Shown one piece after another: positions 27,001 through 37,060 of a stretch of DNA of 64,000 nt. Below the pieces are notes generated by a model that saw nothing but the letters and a program-made list of their open reading frames with translations, had not been told where the DNA came from and did no database searches. Numbering within the stretch: the stretch's first letter is position 1; every line of letters starts with the position of its first letter. Made by a program: the position numbers and the translations under genes. The stretch lies in contig NC_085127.1 of the NCBI RefSeq assembly GCF_030269925.1, positions 1,619,501-1,683,500 of the forward strand, in the 5' to 3' direction. Origin of the DNA: Bombyx mori. Lineage: Eukaryota; Arthropoda; Insecta; Lepidoptera; Bombycidae.

Positions 27001-27771
27001 CACTGAGTTTCTCGCCGGATCTTCTCAGTGAGTCGCGTTTCTGATCCAGTGGTAGATTCTGCGAAGCACTGCTCTTGCTAGGGCCAGTGTTAGCAACACT
27101 CTCGGTTTGAGCCCCGTGAGCTCACCTACACGTCAAGGAGAAGCTGAAATAGACTCTCAAGACTATCAGCATAGGTAAGGAAAAAAAGGACGCAGGTGTA
27201 GGTACCTATGTAAATATTATGAGTGTTTCGATTAAATAGAATTTTATGAATTTAGTTTTTAATAAACGATGTTAAATACTCTTTAGTACTTATTCTTTGC
27301 GGCGACGAATACGTAATACGAATACACGGCGCATCTTACCTAGGAACATAAATAGGCCAAAGACGCTTTAGACTATCAAACTCGTTTAATTTGCAAATCC
27401 CACGGCTCATGGCTGAGCCTTTGCTCGCCTACCTGTCCTGGTGAAACTGGAAAGGCCTCCGGGCCACCAGTAATCCTTCAATCCTAAAAAAGAAGGAAGA
27501 AATACCTCTTAATCTAAATTTTGTGGCTGCACCATAGGTAACATACCTTTAAAGTCCAACCATTCTCAATATTCCTCGATATGTGAATATCTCCGCTGAC
27601 GGCAGAGTCGTGAGTTTTCGTTGTAATGCTGAACTCTCCGACGCTTACGACGGGGACTGGTGAACCGTAGCACGGGCCGATTCTCGTGACCATCATGTGG
27701 GTGGGAGCTATAGACGCGTAACCGCACGTAATATTTATTATTAAGATTATAATACGATGGAAGTGTAGCAT
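24046..27771 (-). CDS. Small secreted protein, DUF1091/ML-like, four exons, 218 aa
   Basis: Exons in transcription order: 27547-27771, 25996-26141, 25138-25291, 24046-24177; GT-AG junctions keep frame. The start MLHFHRIIILIINITCGYAS is a signal peptide. The mature part has six Cys in the contexts GPCYG, QKCQD, DTCDY, DGCSS, MDCPI and IFCLE. The patterns ILKDGC, CPIQAGDYY and a late TIFCLEAFLQ resemble insect secreted proteins of the DUF1091 and MD-2-related lipid-recognition (ML) kind: a beta-sandwich that may bind a small hydrophobic ligand. The last ~15 residues are acidic and basic. Assignment is by pattern only. A minus-strand AATAAA lies at 24028-24033, inside or next to the Jockey target duplication. 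Introns hold several repeats, among them a Jockey relic and an RTE-like relic. Confidence 0.65.
24243..24362 (+). mobile_element. LINE 3' UTR relic in the secreted-protein intron 3
   Basis: Contains GAGTTTCTCG, GCGATTCCGATCCGGCAG and GGGCCAGTGTTAGCAAC, a decayed Jockey-family 3' UTR that runs straight into a Bm1 copy. Confidence 0.65.
24364..24605 (+). mobile_element. Bm1 SINE body
   Basis: Complete body from CTGGTGGTAGGACTTCTTG to CATCTAAGCAATAAAAAAA, antisense to the host gene, in its intron 3. Confidence 0.93.
24866..25085 (+). repeat. Interspersed repeat shared with 62640-62885
   Basis: GCCGACGCCCGTAAAC, GAGAAACGACCTAGCTCGC and CTGTCGCGAGTTAAATTT recur in the same order at 62640-62885. 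A perfect hairpin (AGCGTCTCG ... CGAGACGCT) lies at about 24972-24994. The final segment (CGCCTAAAGTAGTTTCACTT) resembles the pogo-like element interior at 5711 and 30710. Confidence 0.7.
25485..25900 (-). pseudogene. RTE-like LINE ORF2 C-terminal relic
   Basis: Minus-strand frames, broken by shifts, give FEIWCWRKMLG, VWVFWTHCQQ/FFGHIASKRGDN and NLEKLLVTGK. These are hallmarks of the region after the reverse transcriptase in RTE/BovB-like LINEs. It lies in intron 2 of the secreted-protein gene. A second relic of this kind is at 33170-33412. Confidence 0.68.
26331..26588 (-). mobile_element. Bm1 SINE body
   Basis: T-rich start, TGCTTAGATGGGTGGACGAG, full body, end at CGTCCTACCACCAATAAG. In intron 1 of the secreted-protein gene, sense to it. 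Confidence 0.93.
26590..27186 (+). pseudogene. 5'-truncated Jockey-family LINE (ORF2 end plus 3' UTR)
   Basis: A stop-interrupted frame matches the ORF2 C terminus of the full-length element (SKYLQSPSLRHFEKAV, LVVAAGNYIPIP, RPKYVITDPPD against the corresponding residues near 23500-23680). The 3' UTR follows (GAGTTTCTCGCCGGATCTTC ... CAGCATAGGTAAGGAAAAAA). Clearly a related but distinct, older subfamily. Confidence 0.82.
27392..27492 (+). mobile_element. Jockey 3' UTR end
   Basis: GGCTGAGCCTTTGCTCGCC and GGAAAGGCCTCCGGGCCACC followed by TCAATCCTAAAAAA match the terminal 100 bp of the full-length element at 18848-24016. It ends 55 bp before exon 1 of the minus-strand secreted-protein gene as read on the plus strand. 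Confidence 0.78.
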
Positions 27772-27937
27772 TTTTGCTAAAGCTCTGTATAAACCGTACC
27801 GATCCAACTTCGTAATAAACACGTTAGGGTATATTCGTTTTTAAGTATCGGTCGCGACAGTTGTTTTTGGAAAGCGTTTGTGAGTTAAACTGTTTTTTTT
27901 TTGTTTAGTATTTAAACTATTCCGGCTTTGGGTCTAC

Positions 27938-28024
27938 TGAGTCAACTGATGTTTCTCGCCGGATCTTCTCAGTGGGTCGCGTTTCCGATCCTGCTCTTCT
28001 AAGCACTGCTCTTGCTAGAGCTAG
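27938..28024 (+). mobile_element. LINE 3' UTR relic
   Basis: TGTTTCTCGCCGGATCTTCTC, the GTCGCGTTTCCGATCC core and GCTCTTGCTAGAGCTAGTG identify the Jockey-family 3' UTR; interrupted by the Bm1 copy that follows. Confidence 0.7.
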
Positions 28025-28026
28025 TG

Positions 28027-28357
28027 TTAGAAGTCGTCGTGGCCTAAAGGATAAGACGTCCGGTGCATTCGTATGTAGCGATGCACCGGTGCTCGAATCC
28101 CGCAGGCGGGTACCAATTTTTCTAATGAAATACGTACTCAACAAATGTTCACGATTGACTTCCACGGTGAAGGAATAACATCGTGTAATAAAAACCAAAC
28201 CCGCAAAATTATAATTTGCGTAATCACTGGTGGTAGGACCTCTTGTGAGTCCGCACGGGTAGTTACCACCACCCCGCCTATTTCGGTCGTGAAGCAGTAA
28301 TGCGTTTCGGTTCGTGGGCTGTGAGCTCGTCCATCCATCTAAGCAATAAAAAAAAAA
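28027..28357 (+). mobile_element. Bm1 SINE with tRNA-like head, internally deleted
   Basis: The head GTCGTCGTGGCCTAAAGGAT carries a pol III A-box-like segment and GTGCTCGAATCCCGC a B-box-like segment. The middle (GATTGACTTCCACGGTGAAG) and body start follow, then a deletion jumps from GCGTTTCGGTTCG to GTGGGCTGTGAGCTCG and the poly(A) tail. It shows that Bm1 here is a tRNA-derived SINE of ~430 bp when complete. Confidence 0.92.
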
Positions 28358-28594
28358 GTCCACATGTTAGAGCCCCTTGAGCTCACGTACTCGCCCAGTG
28401 AATCTATTATGACCCCTCGAGGTCACTGGAATAGGTAGAGGAAAAAAAAGGGCTACTGAATCTTTATTTTGTACATTTGTCTAATTAAAATACGTGGTGA
28501 ATTTTAGTAATCTACAATAACTTCAAACACTCTTGATGATAAGTCAATCAGCTAGCTCATTCAGCAAAACTGTTTAACAAGTCTTTATTGGGTC

Positions 28595-28800
28595 ATCCTG
28601 TGCGTGTGTGCGTGAGCGCGCGCGTGCGTGTATCTTATATCTTTAAACGAGCAATTCTTGTATATAAATGTATATATAATCTGAATCTCGGAAAAAGCTC
28701 CAACGATTTTCATAAAATTCAATACACAGGTGATTTCGGGTGCGAAAAATCGATCTAGCTACGATTTATTTTCAGAAAATGTTGTTTTATTCATGTTTTC
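28595..28800 (+). repeat. GT/GC dinucleotide tract and Helitron-like lepidopteran repeat
   Basis: A (GT)n/(GC)n tract at about 28601-28632 is followed by AACGAGCAATTCTTGTATAT, TCTGAATCTCGG and AATCGATCTAGCTACG, a combination I recognise from abundant non-coding lepidopteran repeats, probably Helitron-related. I could not find the termini. Confidence 0.45.
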
Positions 28801-28804
28801 AATA

Positions 28805-29285
28805 ATCAACTCTATCGATAGGTACCTAATCAACTTATTTTTTTCATCGGTCATCCTCTAGTGAGTAAAGTGTAAAGTGTAGAAAACGTGCAAGGAAACT
28901 TGACAGCTGTGTATTCTGTAACATTTATTTTGGATGACAGTAAAATATAATTATTAATATGGTATTATCAAAATAGTCACTACTTATCAGAACTAAATTG
29001 AGAAAGGTGTGGAGGGGCCTCTACTTCGTCCAAGATCGATCAATCTTCTTAATATTCTTTTTGCCTAAAGCAGATATCGGGAGATGAGTTTCCAATAATC
29101 CACGTAGAGTAAAAATTCATTAAATTCGCAGTGAGCTCTCTCTCTCTCTCTACTCTACAAGAATGATGTAATCCTTGAGTGGCCACTAGTAAACATATTA
29201 ACATGAGCTCATTATTTTTGTCGTAATGAATCCTCTATTCCAATGGTACTCAGACTGTAAGCACCTGTCTCTACCTCACCTGACT
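28805..29285. other. Intergenic DNA, nothing recognised
   Basis: AT-rich; a short CT microsatellite lies near 29137-29150. No coding or repeat boundaries seen. Confidence 0.4.
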
Positions 29286-29289
29286 CTAA

Positions 29290-29960
29290 GTTCTTTTTTT
29301 TATTGCGCTTGTAGGCAGACGAGCATACGGCCCACCTGATGGTGAGTGGCTACCGTCGCCTTTGGACGTCAGCAATGCCAGCGTCAGAGCCAAGCCGCTG
29401 CCTACCCTTAAATACTCTCCACAAGCCTCGTTTGAAGAAGGCCATGTCATAGCGCTCGGGAAACAACGTATAGGGAAGCCCATTCCAAAGCCGGATGGTA
29501 CTTTTTTTTATTGCTCAGATGGGTGGACGAGCTCACAGCCCACTTGGTGTCAAGTGGTTACTGGAGCCCATCTACAACGTAAATGCGCCACCCACCTTGA
29601 GATATAAGTTCGAAGGTCTCAAGTATAGTTACAACGGCTGCCTCACCCTTCAAACCGAAACGCATTACTGCTTCACGGCAAAAATAGGTAGGGTGGTGGT
29701 ACCTACACTACCTACCCGTGCGGACTCAGAAGAGGTCCTACCACCAGTGACCAGAAAGATCTCTTGAAATGCAATGTGGATGAACGCAGTGGCTCCAGGT
29801 AGAATGGATGAACTCTACACCAGTGGCAGGCGGTGCGGATCATCTCAAACAATTCCTCAGAGCACTCTCCGTGGAACATACGGTACAAAATACAGAGGGA
29901 GCCGAGGTCCCTCCGCAGGCCCAGTGGTTCTAAAAGTGTCTAGGGTCTAGGTGGGCCACA
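29290..29960 (-). pseudogene. LINE ORF2 C-terminal end plus 3' tail, split by Bm1
   Basis: Read on the minus strand, LGLRRDLGSLCILYRMFHGE and CSEELFEMIRTA encode the end of a non-LTR ORF2. After the Bm1 insert the frame continues with FKRGLWRVFKGRQRLGS, then the 'GGCAGACGAGCATACGG' 3' tail. This shows which kind of element donated the tails at 3890, 13346, 37793 and 49030. Clade not assigned. Confidence 0.8.
29504..29750 (-). mobile_element. Bm1 SINE nested in a LINE relic
   Basis: Complete minus-strand body from TTGCTCAGATGGGTGGACGA to GGTCCTACCACCAGTGACC. It interrupts the LINE at 29290-29960 and is therefore younger than it. Confidence 0.93.
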
Positions 29961-30251
29961 ATCACGTCGTGACGGTTTTAAGCTGATCAGATCAGATAAC
30001 CAGTTGCCAAATGGAACGAGAAGTCGTTTCACGGCCAAAAAACAATATACCTAAATCATGTATTGTGAAAAACTTTTATTTTCAACTGTACTCGGAAAAT
30101 CAGATCCGATAATCATTGGCTTGTGATCTCTCTGTAAAATAATAATGACTTTGTAATGTCATTTTAATGTTATATGTATATGTAATTAGAACATATAGCC
30201 ATGACATGTTATGATACCTCAGACTTCGGGTAAGTACTTTGCTTAATTGTA

Positions 30252-31102
30252 CAGTAAAAGCTCTTCACTCGCGGGGTATATATTTTATGATTGTCGTGGC
30301 CTAAAAGATAAGACGTCCGGTGCATTCGTATCTAGCGATGCTCCGGTGTTCTAATCCCGCAGGCGGGTACCAATTTTTGTAATAAAATACGTATTTAACA
30401 AATGTTCACGATTGACTTCCACGGTGAAGGAATAACATCGTATAATAAAAAACAATCCTGCAAAATTATAATTTGGGTAGTCTTGTGCGTCCGCACGGGT
30501 AGGTACCACCACCTCGCCTATTTCTGCTGTGAAAAATATGTTTCGTGAATATGACGGGAATATTGAAAAGCGCGTTTACAAAGAATATTTGGTTGGATGC
30601 CTACATATTGGAATCAATGTTATGTATCAATGTACTGATTAGATCCGCGAATGAAGAAATCTTTAGCCGCGAACATAGCAAATGGATCGTATTTTTTGAA
30701 GTTATACTTCTTTAGGCGCTTTATGAAAAATTTATGAGAGTGTAATTTTACGATGCGCGCGCACCGTGACACATAATTAACAGAATGAAGTTGCCCACTA
30801 AATCGCTCATTACAATACGACCGACGTAACTTGGCGAGTCTGAATATAGCCGCAGGTGAACTTTCCGAACCATACCGAGAATTACCGAATTTAAACGATG
30901 TCAAGAAAAGGGATGTCCAATATGCGTGTTTGAGGATGTTGTTTAATCGAATTTTTTTTCAAATTGATTAAAATTTAAAAAAAATAATAAAAATAAAGTA
31001 TAACTTCTTACGCGCGTACATAAGTAGGTACACGCACCCTTTTTTTAATCCACGAATAGTGAAAACGCGAATGAAGGGAGTTCGAATAAAGAGCTTTTAC
31101 TG
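30252..31102. mobile_element. Non-autonomous pogo-like element, TA-flanked
   Basis: The ends CAGTAAAAGCTCTTCACTCG (30252) and, inverted, CAGTAAAAGCTCTTTATTCG (31102 inward) are flanked by TA at 30250-30251 and 31103-31104. The terminal CAGT with a TA duplication is typical of Tc1/mariner/pogo elements. No transposase frame is present. A Bm1 head is nested at 30290-30535. The right half is related to 5415-5740. Confidence 0.8.
30290..30535 (+). mobile_element. Bm1 SINE, tRNA-like head and middle, 3'-truncated
   Basis: Starts TTGTCGTGGCCTAAAAGATA, has GTGTTCTAATCCCGC and GATTGACTTCCACGGTGAAG, then the body start up to CGCCTATTTCTGCTGTGA and stops. No poly(A). It lies ~40 bp inside the pogo-like element. 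Confidence 0.88.
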
Positions 31103-31227
31103 TAGGTATAACATAGTGTGTGTAAATGTAAAGAGATACATGCGTTACGCTTAATTAAAATGAAACTTTAGATCCGAATTGGGATAGCTTCTTGAACATA
31201 AAATATGTGTGTTTTAAAACGTATGTC

Positions 31228-31452
31228 ATTTGAGAAGGGCTCGACGAGTACCTAAATTAACTCTCAGACACAGCCCACTGAGTTTCTCGCCGGATCTTCT
31301 CAGTGGGTCGCGTTTCCGATCCGGTGGTAGATTCTGCGAAGCACGGCTCTTGCTAGGGTTCGTGTTAGCATCGTCGTCAGGTTTGAGCCTCGTGAGCTCA
31401 CCTACTAGCCACGGTTACGCTGGAATAGCCGCTCCAGGCTTAGATAGGAAAA
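31228..31452 (+). mobile_element. Jockey-family LINE 3' UTR copy
   Basis: GAAGGGCTCGACGAG (end of ORF2), GAGTTTCTCGCCGGATCTTC, TCTTGCTAGGGTTCGTGTTA and CTTAGATAGGAAAAAA in order. Confidence 0.8.
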
Positions 31453-31616
31453 AAAAGAAGATCAGATGCAGTAGAACTATATACGAACGTATACTTAGTC
31501 AGGTCATAAATTCTGTCACATGTTTAATGTAAAATAATTGAAACAAGTTTATTCATTATGTAACCATTCATATGCCAAAATGAACTTAACAAAACAGATT
31601 CTTATGACACTAAAGT

Positions 31617-32658
31617 TTATTCAAAATGACCTCCGTGATTTTGAATACAGGCCTTCAATTTGCGCGGCCAGTCGTCTATCGCAGCACGAACGAGGTCCAT
31701 GTCAATATCGGCGGCTGCCTTAATCAAGGATGTCTTGAGTGACTCCAAATTGGGATGAAGGCTTTGAGCACGACTTTTCCTCCAAGTGTTGCCATATCTT
31801 GTAATCTAACGGATTCAAATCTGGACTGGAGGAGGGCCAGCCTTCGTGCCGGATGAAGTCGATTTCACGCGCCGCCAGCCAGTCTTGTGTGCTCTTCGCT
31901 CTATGAGCTGGCGCCGAATCTTGTTGGAATACCCAGTGCCTGTTATTGAACATGGTATGAGAAACAGGTTCCACAAGGTTCGTCAGGACTGTATTTTGCT
32001 ACACAACTGCATTCGTTTTTACACCTTTCTCACAAAAATGTACCTCTGTTAAGCCCCAATAAGAAAGTCCCAACCATACCATGAGCGAGGATGGAAAATG
32101 ACCTCGTTGGACACGCGGAATACGGTTGCTCGCTTCTTCACTACTGTGTGCATACACCTTATCATTTTGTTTGTTGTAGCTCTCTTCTTCGGTAAAAAAT
32201 TTTTCATCCGAAAAAAGAATTTCCCGATATTTTTTTCCCGCGTACCGCTTCAACAAAGCGCGGCATCTCTTCAGTCTCAGGTCCATTAGACGAGCATTCA
32301 AACGATGTCCTGTTTTTCTTCGATATGCCCGAAGCCCTAAGTCTTCATTTAACACCCTTTTCACCGTGGTTCTGCTTAACCCCATCTGAAGGGCCAACAG
32401 TTTCTGCTTACGTTTGGGATTTCTTTGAATTCGCGCCTTCACAGCTTTTATCACTGCTGGAGTCCTAACAGACCGAGGGTGACCACTTCTTGACCTGTCA
32501 TCTACACTAGAGTCTTCATTGTATCGTTTGATGGTACGATAAACGAATCTTTTGGTTATATTCAAATTTTTCAGTATGTTAAAAATTTGAATTGGCGCGT
32601 AACCGCAACGATGCAACGCAATAACTGCAACACGGTCTTCTTTAAGCGTCCACTCCAT
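31617..32658 (-). pseudogene. Mariner transposase of the DD37D (Bmmar/maT) type, broken
   Basis: Starts at 32658 (MEWTLKEDRVAVIAL), with a helix-turn-helix N-terminal half (TTVKRVLNEDLGLRAY). Catalytic acids are seen in ILFSDEKFF, WVFQQDSAPAHRA and SPDLNPLDYKIW, with 37 residues between the second and third Asp, the DD37D spacing. Two lesions are visible: an in-frame TAG at about 31997-31999 after ...KTNAVV, and a one-base frameshift near 31757-31770. The intended stop is at 31617-31619. Flanks at about 31540 and 32740 share AAGTTTATT in inverted orientation, but the termini are not certain. Confidence 0.88.
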
Positions 32659-32739
32659 ATTTAAAAATGAGTAAAATTCTAAAAGTATACATTTTTATTT
32701 TCATGAACAATTCGAAATTCGAATTCAATAAACTTTTTT

Positions 32740-33165
32740 GTGGCCAGCATTCTAAAAGAAAAGTTTTTACTGTGTGACAATACTTATGACCTGACTAGTT
32801 ATAAACAAAATAATTACAATTACACTAACTATTTAATCTCGAAAGTATTATTTCCCATTTTATTATCTATTATTGTTAGATGTAACAACGTGAGCTCATT
32901 TTGCTTATCGAAAACTGTAAAGAAGTAGTAAAAAGGATAAAAATAAATGTTATCTTATTCGAAAAAGTACAAAGAACACATATACTTAAATTATACATAA
33001 CTTCTATGTTGTAGATGTATTAAAATCATATTAAAAATTCGGCAAGTAATAAATATTTCCACTGTTGTGTGTGATCACGAAAACTGTAAGGTATTCTGAG
33101 AAACATAAAAAGTTTTAAATGAAAACAATACACACTAAGCTACTCCTCCTCCTTGCGTCGGTTTC
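32740..33165. other. AT-rich DNA, nothing recognised
   Basis: A small open frame at 32740-32928 has no coding features and low complexity; I do not call it a gene. Confidence 0.4.
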
Positions 33166-33169
33166 CTCA

Positions 33170-33412
33170 TTACTGAGGGTCGTGGTCATGGCCTTGAAAC
33201 AGTTTGTTTTTTGTTATGCACCGCCATCTGTTCCTATCTGGAGCGGAGTGCAGAGCATCGTGCACTGTGGTATCCAGGGCTGCACGAATCTGGCCCGTCC
33301 AACGGGTCAGGTTCCTGCCTCTTGGTCGCTTGCCCTCGACCTTTCCAGTGACCACCAATTTCTCCAACAAAGCTACAGTGTAAGAAAATACAAAAAAAAA
33401 ACATTTGTTCAA
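33170..33412 (-). pseudogene. RTE-like LINE ORF2 C-terminal relic
   Basis: Minus-strand open stretch with LEKLVVTGKVEGKRPRGRN, LTRWTGQIRAAL, DALHSAPDRNRW and a GHDHDPQ end. This is the conserved C-terminal tail of RTE/BovB-like ORF2. The same family as 25485-25900. The 5' part is missing. Confidence 0.78.
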
Positions 33413-33939
33413 GCTGATCTTGAATTGCTTTCTTATCGAATTTCGGCTACAACCTAGCCAAATAATTAGAATTAGAATAAGAAATTAAATTGTCCAAATA
33501 TATAAAAAAATACGTTTGAGTGAGTCAGGGTTTGTTCAGTGGACGAAACTGGACCATAAGTATTGATACCTAAAGATTCGATTTACGTATTATATTTGCC
33601 CTTACATTTTGTTATCGATTTATTTTGTTGTAAAGGTGGAAAAAAACTACTTCTAATTCTTTATTTAACACAAGATAAAAGGAACTCGACAGCTGTTTTA
33701 TCTTTGCCTATTTATGTATATCGTAATGACATTGAAACACAAAATTCTAGTATAATAGATAAAAACAATATAATAAATGCGATAAGAGAAATAACACGAT
33801 ATAAAATTTGTTTATGACGATAATGCTTGTTGTGGATTTCATATCTTTATAATGTTCATTTTCATTTGTTACATAAGTAAATAAAAAGTATTATTTGTTA
33901 CATCACTTCTTTTATTGTTTTTGTTGATAGACGTTTATG

Positions 33940-34188
33940 TGGTGGTAGGATCTCTTGTGAGTCCGCATGGGTAGGTAGGTATGTACCACCACCCCGCCTA
34001 TTTCTGCCGTGAAGCAGTTATGCGTTTCGGCTTGAAGGGTGGGGCAGCCGTTGTAACTATACGATACCTTAGAACTTATATCTCAAAGTGGGTGACGCAT
34101 TTACGTTGTATAAGTCTATGAGCTCCAGTAACCACTTAACACCAGGTGGACTGTGAGCTTGTCCAATCATCTAAGCAATAAAGAAAAA
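33940..34188 (+). mobile_element. Bm1 SINE body
   Basis: GTGGTAGGATCTCTTGTGAG to CATCTAAGCAATAAAGAAAA; one short GTAG duplication near 33972. Head absent. Confidence 0.92.
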
Positions 34189-34317
34189 TGTGGCCCACAT
34201 GATGGCAAGTCAGTCACATATGGATGACAGCAATGTGCTGAGGGCTCTTCGCAAACCTCATATGAAGAATGAAACCTCGTCTAAAGAAATATTCTTGTAG
34301 TCCTAATGGGTTCACAA

Positions 34318-34506
34318 AATCAACTCACGGCACAGTCGAAATCTACTATTTCTAACGCAATTCCGATCCAGTGGTAGATTCAGCGAAGCCCTGCTCTTGC
34401 TAGGGCTAGTGTTAGCAAATTCTCTCAGGTTCAGCCCGTGAGCTCACCTACCCGTGAGGGCGTAGTTGGTATAGCGCCCTAGGTTACCAGCGAATAGGTA
34501 GGGAAA
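34318..34506 (+). mobile_element. LINE 3' UTR relic
   Basis: GCAATTCCGATCCAGTGG, CTCTTGCTAGGGCTAGTG, GAGCTCACCTACCCGTGAGG and a GGTAGGGAAAAC end. Confidence 0.7.
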
Positions 34507-34624
34507 ACCTAAGGCTAAAAACAACCAAAGTAGGTCATCGTACTCGACATAGCCAATAACATTAGCTCGCTGAGTTTCTCATCAAATTGTTTCCTCAATG
34601 GGAACCGATTCCGAGTAACACTTT

Positions 34625-34890
34625 AATTTTTATTTTTAATTTTTATTGCGTAATCACGCCACGTTAACTGGTCCCGTGATAAGTTCGTAAAGAACTTGTG
34701 TTACAGGTACCAGATAACGGCTATAAATGTAAGATTTTTATTATACACATACATATATTTAATAGACATCCATAACCCTGGAAAAGACACTTATATTTAT
34801 CACACAAATATCTTCCCTTGGCGGGATTCGAACCCGCGACCCCCTTGTGTAGTGACCATGTCACTTACCACTACAACAGACGACCCTTCA
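34625..34890 (-). mobile_element. Second tRNA-derived SINE family (not Bm1)
   Basis: On the minus strand, GTAGTGGTAAGTGACATGG and GCGGGTTCGAATCCCGCCAA form A- and B-box-like segments of a tRNA-like head near 34820-34885. It is followed by a ~190-bp body containing CATTTATAGCCGTTATCTGG and ending AT-rich near ACGCAATAAAAA. The head cannot fold as a complete functional tRNA, so a SINE is more likely than a tRNA gene. Confidence 0.6.
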
Positions 34891-35003
34891 AACCGTGAAT
34901 AACATCGTGTAATCATTACGCTGTAGATGTCTATGAGCTGCAGTAACCACTTAACACCAGGTGGGCTGTGAGCTAATTCACCCATCTAAGCAATAAAAAA
35001 AAT
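34890..35003 (+). mobile_element. Bm1 SINE, internally deleted
   Basis: AATAACATCGTGTAATCAT (middle region) joined directly to GTAGATGTCTATGAGCTG and the tail CATCTAAGCAATAAAAAAA. Confidence 0.8.
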
Positions 35004-35039
35004 CCTTTATCGTGGAAGTCAATCGTGAACATTACCACT

Positions 35040-35435
35040 TTGAGCATCCCACTCCCTAATAGGCGCCCAAACACCTCCGCCGTTAGCCCCATCACTCTCT
35101 TTGGCCAGCCCACACCGTGGGCGTCGAAGGTCAAATGCCTAGGCGTCACCCTCGACAGAGGGATGACATTCCGTTCCCACATTATAACGGTACGCGACCG
35201 TGCCGCCTTTATACTAGGACGACTCTACCCTATGCTTTGCAGACAAAGCAAACTGTCCCTCCGTAATAAGGTAACTCTCTACAAAACATGCATACGCCCC
35301 GTCATGACGGTTACAGGCGTAGTGTTCGCTAACGCGGCCCGCACCAACTTGAAACCCCTTCAGGTTATTCAATCCCGATTCTGCAGGATAGCCATCGGAG
35401 TACCATGGTTCCTGAGGAACGACTTCAACGTTTGA
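35040..35435 (+). pseudogene. Jockey-family ORF2 fragment
   Basis: An open stretch of ~130 residues with PWASKVKCLGVTLDRGMTFR, RDRAAFILGRLYPMLC, RNKVTLYKTCIRPVMT and QSRFCRIAIGVPWFLRN. It matches the full-length element ORF2 (about 23150-23470) at roughly two-thirds identity or better. It lacks the endonuclease, the catalytic reverse transcriptase motifs and the 3' UTR. Confidence 0.88.
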
Positions 35436-35439
35436 CAAG

Positions 35440-36650
35440 TTTTGCGGTGTCAGTGAAAATGATCGATGTCCGATCGCTGCGGGAACTAAATTAAATAGAC
35501 TTACGTATATACATATGTGCAACATTTTATTCATAGAAAGTCGAAATCGTGTTTAAATCCAGTTCAAGCTCTCGTTTGTGTCATGTGGCTACGCTGACAT
35601 CACCCCCGAATTCGTTTTCGCTGCATCAACCCCTCGGATTACGCGAACGAGTCGTGGGGCCCGACATAGACCACTTTCGATATTATAGATTTAAAATATC
35701 TTAAAAAGATTTTTTTATTTTCTCACAAGATCGGAAGGCTCACTTAAATACTTACTTTAAAAAATTACATGTTAATTAATATTTTCATGCATACTCGTAG
35801 TTCATTAAACCGATGTTTACTTCGTTCGAAGTCACCTATAAATGACATACATGTAAAAAAAACACGTTCACGTCTACCCCGCAAAGTAACCGGCGCGGCG
35901 TGATGACTCACAATGTCTCCCTATTTTGTAAATAAATCGATATTATTCGATATTTGAAGCGGGATAGGGGATGCTGACTATACGATTTTTTTTTTTGGAA
36001 TAGAGCAGATGTTGTGCTCATAAAATAACAAGATATACGCTTAGTGTGATTTGAATCCTAATTTCAATACTGTAATAATTACAACAATAAAATAACGCAG
36101 ATATCGATGAATTGTTGTCAACCTTTTAAACATTTAATCATTATTTATGTTATTGACTTGACAAGCCAGATAATAATAAGAGGAATTATTTTTTGGTCAC
36201 AGTGACGCGCGATAATTATCATGTAAATATATTTATTTCTATCAAAAAAATTTGTACAGTACAATCAATACAATAAGAGTATTCTTTTGAATTTACTAAA
36301 TTATAAGTATCATAATACATATTAGTTCTTTTAATTATGAAAACAACAGTGTTAATTAATGCTTAATTCTCTACGTTCACAAAGAGATTTTGCAAAGATA
36401 ATATAAAAATAACAATGCTGCACAGGGAAGCTGGACTGACAATATTGTTTGTTGCTATTTTTAATTAAATTTATTTCGACCAGGTTTTAATGCAATCTTT
36501 TTGTGTTTGTGTAAAAATGAACATTGAAGCAATTACTAAATAGACCTTAATATATACGAATACACTTGGAGCGCTAACTAACTTAAAAATTTAATTTCAT
36601 TTATATTATGACTTTGATCGATTACCTATATCGCTAGTTTTCACCTTGAC
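35440..36650. other. Upstream flank of sorbitol dehydrogenase copy A
   Basis: AT-rich. A short stretch near 35935-35990 (CGATATTTGAAGCGGGATAG) resembles 50990-51040 upstream of copy B. 35560-35690 is GC-richer and may be a retroelement tail. No coding sequence recognised. Confidence 0.4.
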
Positions 36651-37060
36651 CGTGCTGTTTGGAGGTTACTGAACTTTTTCACAGGGAACCTGATAGCAAA
36701 TGTGTAACGTCACGAAATTTTGTTAATCTCATGTTTTTCGGCGACCCTCTTTGCTTACAACAGTAATTCAAATAACGCTTATTGATTAAATTGGCGAAAA
36801 ATGAGAAAATATTTAATTAAACAACCAAATTTTCGTTAAAAGTAAAAAAAAGGACCGTCTACTGAATTGAATATATCTGAACCTCGTTCACATACATTTC
36901 TGTAGTTTTTCCCATTACTACTTACAAAACGGACACGCCTCCAACGCTATTATTACGATTCGTAGCTCGTAGCTGCATTCGTGGTATAGACTTGTATCCA
37001 TTTAATTTATCATTTCATTCAGTAAAGCCGAGACTGTCAGTGAGATTCCGCGCGTCCGAC

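Noticed and set aside
28027..28110. tRNA-like head at 28027 (also at 30290 and, inverted, 59780)
   Set aside because: Same head in several copies, each followed by the Bm1 middle region; these are SINE heads, not tRNA genes.
34820..34890. tRNA-like sequence with a perfect B box on the minus strand
   Set aside because: It continues into a ~190-bp AT-rich body with an A-rich end and does not form a full cloverleaf by eye, so a tRNA-derived SINE is the better call.
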